From: Variovorax sp. CF313
GTDB taxonomy: Bacteria > Pseudomonadota > Gammaproteobacteria > Burkholderiales > Burkholderiaceae_C
Direction of reading: 5' to 3'
Length of the DNA stretch: 48,967 nucleotides
Assembly: GCF_000282635.1 (NCBI RefSeq)
Contig: NZ_AKIW01000082.1
Location: forward strand, 1-48,967
The position numbers and the translations under genes are program-made. Of this stretch, positions 47,452 through 48,967 are shown one piece after another; the first letter of the stretch is position 1; every line of letters starts with the position of its first letter. The notes under the pieces were generated by a model, which saw nothing but the letters and a program-made list of their open reading frames with translations, did no database searches and was not told where the DNA came from.

Positions 47452-48876
47452 ATGAATTCCCCCGCCCCCAACTTCGACGAACTCGACCTCTTTGTCTGGG
47501 AAGGCAAAGCCGACATCCTCGACCGCATCGCGCGGTGCATGGCGAGCTTCGACGTGGAGGTGATCCGGGCCGACGGCATGCCGCCTCCGCCGCAGGACCG
47601 CGGCACGGCGCTGCGACCGTCGGTGGCGATCATCAGCGTCACCGTCATCGACAGCGGCGGGCTGGCGCATGCGACCGAGCTGCTGCAGGGCATGCCGGTG
47701 ATCTGGGTCGCGGCGGGGTCGCGCGAGCGCGACTCGCGCACCTATCCGCCCGAGTACCTGCACGTGCTGCCCTACGACTTCACCTGCGCCGAACTGCGCA
47801 CGATGGTCGCGAAGCTGGTGCGGCAGCTGCGCGCGCGCGAAGTGGCGCCGCAGGCGCCCGACGTTCTTGTTGCGCACTCGGAGGCGATGAAGGCGCTGCT
47901 GGCCGAGGTGGGCGCCTTTGCCGACTGCAACCACAGCGTGCTGGTGCGCGGCGAAACGGGCGTGGGCAAGGAGCGCATCGCGCAGCAACTGCACCTCGGG
48001 CACCAGCACTACAGCAAAGGCGCGTTCGTGGCGGTGAACTGCGGCGCGATTCCCGACGGGCTTTTCGAGTCGCTGTTCTTCGGCCACACCAAGGGCTCGT
48101 TCACGGGCGCGGTCCACGCCCACCGCGGCTACTTCGAGCAGGCCACGGGCGGCACGCTGTTTCTCGACGAGATCGGCGACCTGCCGCGCTACCAGCAGGT
48201 GAAGCTGCTGCGCGTGCTGGAAGACAGCGCGGTCACGCGCCTGGGCGCGACGGCGCCGGTGCGGGTCGACTTCCGGCTGGTGGCGGCCACCAACCGCAAC
48301 CTGCGCGAGATGGTGGCGAGCGGCGAGTTTCGCGCCGACCTGTTCTACCGGCTCGCGGTGATCGAGCTGCACGTGCCCAGCCTCGAGGAGCGCGGCGAGG
48401 TCGACAAGATCGCGATCTTCAAGGCGCTGCTGGGCAACGTGCTCGGCGACGAGCTCGAAGCGCTCGGCGAAACGCCGCACTGGCTCAGCGATGCGGTGGC
48501 CGAGACCTACTTTCCAGGCAACGTGCGGCAGCTGCGCAACCTCGCGGAGCGCGTGGGCGTGATCGCGCGGCAGCTGCACGGCTGGGACCAGAACCTGATC
48601 CAGCGCGCGATTGCGCTCACGCGCGGCACGCCGGCACCGGCGACCCCGAGCGAGCGCAACGGCATGGGCAACGGCAACGGCTCGCTCGATGGCAGCAGCG
48701 ACCGCAAGGGCTGGAACAGCAGCGAGCGCAACCGCATCATCGCGGCGCTGGAGATCAACGACTGGAAACGCCAGGACACCGCGCAGCATCTGGGCATCAG
48801 CCGCAAGGTGCTGTGGGAGAAGATGCGCAAGTACCAGATCCTGGACGGCGAGCCAGGCATCCCCGAAACTGGATAG
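47452..48876 (+). CDS. Sigma-54-dependent activator, VpsR-like, of the pilus cluster
   Basis: A 474-residue bacterial enhancer-binding protein. The N-terminal ~135 residues resemble a degenerate receiver domain without an evident phospho-acceptor pattern, as in VpsR-type proteins. The AAA+ domain has Walker A G167-ETGVGKE, the sigma-54 loop G215-SFTGA-220 and Walker B LFLDEIGDL. A Fis-type helix-turn-helix ends the protein (DTAQHLGISRKVLWEKMRKY). It begins 17 bp after tadG in the same direction. It could regulate the Flp cluster through the -24/-12-like site at 34789 (inference) or act elsewhere. Ligand control, e.g. by cyclic di-GMP, cannot be judged from sequence. Confidence 0.9.
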   Translation: MNSPAPNFDELDLFVWEGKADILDRIARCMASFDVEVIRADGMPPPPQDRGTALRPSVAIISVTVIDSGGLAHATELLQGMPVIWVAAGSRERDSRTYPPEYLHVLPYDFTCAELRTMVAKLVRQLRAREVAPQAPDVLVAHSEAMKALLAEVGAFADCNHSVLVRGETGVGKERIAQQLHLGHQHYSKGAFVAVNCGAIPDGLFESLFFGHTKGSFTGAVHAHRGYFEQATGGTLFLDEIGDLPRYQQVKLLRVLEDSAVTRLGATAPVRVDFRLVAATNRNLREMVASGEFRADLFYRLAVIELHVPSLEERGEVDKIAIFKALLGNVLGDELEALGETPHWLSDAVAETYFPGNVRQLRNLAERVGVIARQLHGWDQNLIQRAIALTRGTPAPATPSERNGMGNGNGSLDGSSDRKGWNSSERNRIIAALEINDWKRQDTAQHLGISRKVLWEKMRKYQILDGEPGIPETG

Positions 48877-48967
48877 GCTCGCCCCCAGGCTTCGCGCACT
48901 TCGTGTCGCTTCTCCTTCCCCCTGCCGGGGGCAACACCTGAGGCCCGGCAAAGCCGGTTCCTCGGTG
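48877..48967 (-). repeat. Dispersed intergenic repeat, copy C (cut by window end)
   Basis: The reverse complement of this stretch matches copies A and B in the same block order (GGAACCGGCTTTGCCGGGCC, TTGCCCCCGG, GCGACACGAAGTGCGCGAAGCC, GGGGGCGAGCC). It begins right at the stop codon of the sigma-54 activator gene, so all three copies lie at gene 3' ends. Confidence 0.8.

Overview
The window is a GC-rich chromosomal segment from a betaproteobacterium, most likely a Comamonadaceae member close to Variovorax. That placement is inference from base composition, the Bug-type solute receptor, the aromatic-catabolism genes and the gene families present; no rRNA or other marker gene is in view. No phage, IS, CRISPR array or intact canonical tRNA gene was found.

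Region 1 (1-4103): a Crp/Fnr regulator sits back to back with a membrane-anchored ferredoxin/class III nucleotide cyclase, followed by a small exported protein and a convergent maleylacetate reductase.

Region 2 (4240-16095) is an RNA-repair island and the most interesting part. On the minus strand a sigma-54 type promoter (11058-11073) reads through a long hairpin-rich leader holding a tRNA-like element, then slipin, a second tRNA-like element ending in an encoded CCA, rtcB, a zinc-ribbon protein, RNase Z, an RlaP-type nucleotidyltransferase and rtcA. The activator gene rtcR is divergent and is followed by a 2H-phosphoesterase/LMW-phosphatase fusion, a DEDDh exonuclease, a lipoprotein hydrolase and an ornithine-cyclodeaminase-like gene. 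RtcB, RtcA, RNase Z and the nucleotidyltransferase are all enzymes of RNA 3'-end chemistry. The two tRNA-like RNAs look like built-in clients, decoys or sensors.

Region 3 (16229-22867): two small hypothetical genes, a TetR/DinB divergent pair, then pcaIJ-pcaF (3-oxoadipate to succinyl-CoA and acetyl-CoA) with a divergent IclR-type regulator, and a Bug-type periplasmic receptor.

Region 4 (23015-31849): a probable operon for two-subunit hydroquinone 1,2-dioxygenase, an aldehyde dehydrogenase and a five-gene branched-chain-type ABC importer, with a LysR regulator upstream and a perfect inverted repeat between regulator and operon. Together with maleylacetate reductase (region 1) and PcaIJ/PcaF (region 3), the window encodes a complete route from hydroquinone to central metabolism.

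Region 5 (31977-48876): a TPR protein and an L,D-transpeptidase, then a full Flp/Tad pilus cluster (two Flp pilins, prepilin peptidase, CpaB, secretin, TadZ, TadA, TadB, TadC, TadD, DUF3613-like, two TadE-like pseudopilins, TadG). The cluster ends with a sigma-54 activator gene, and a -24/-12-like sequence lies upstream of the first pilin. A ~95-bp dispersed repeat occurs three times, each at the 3' end of genes.
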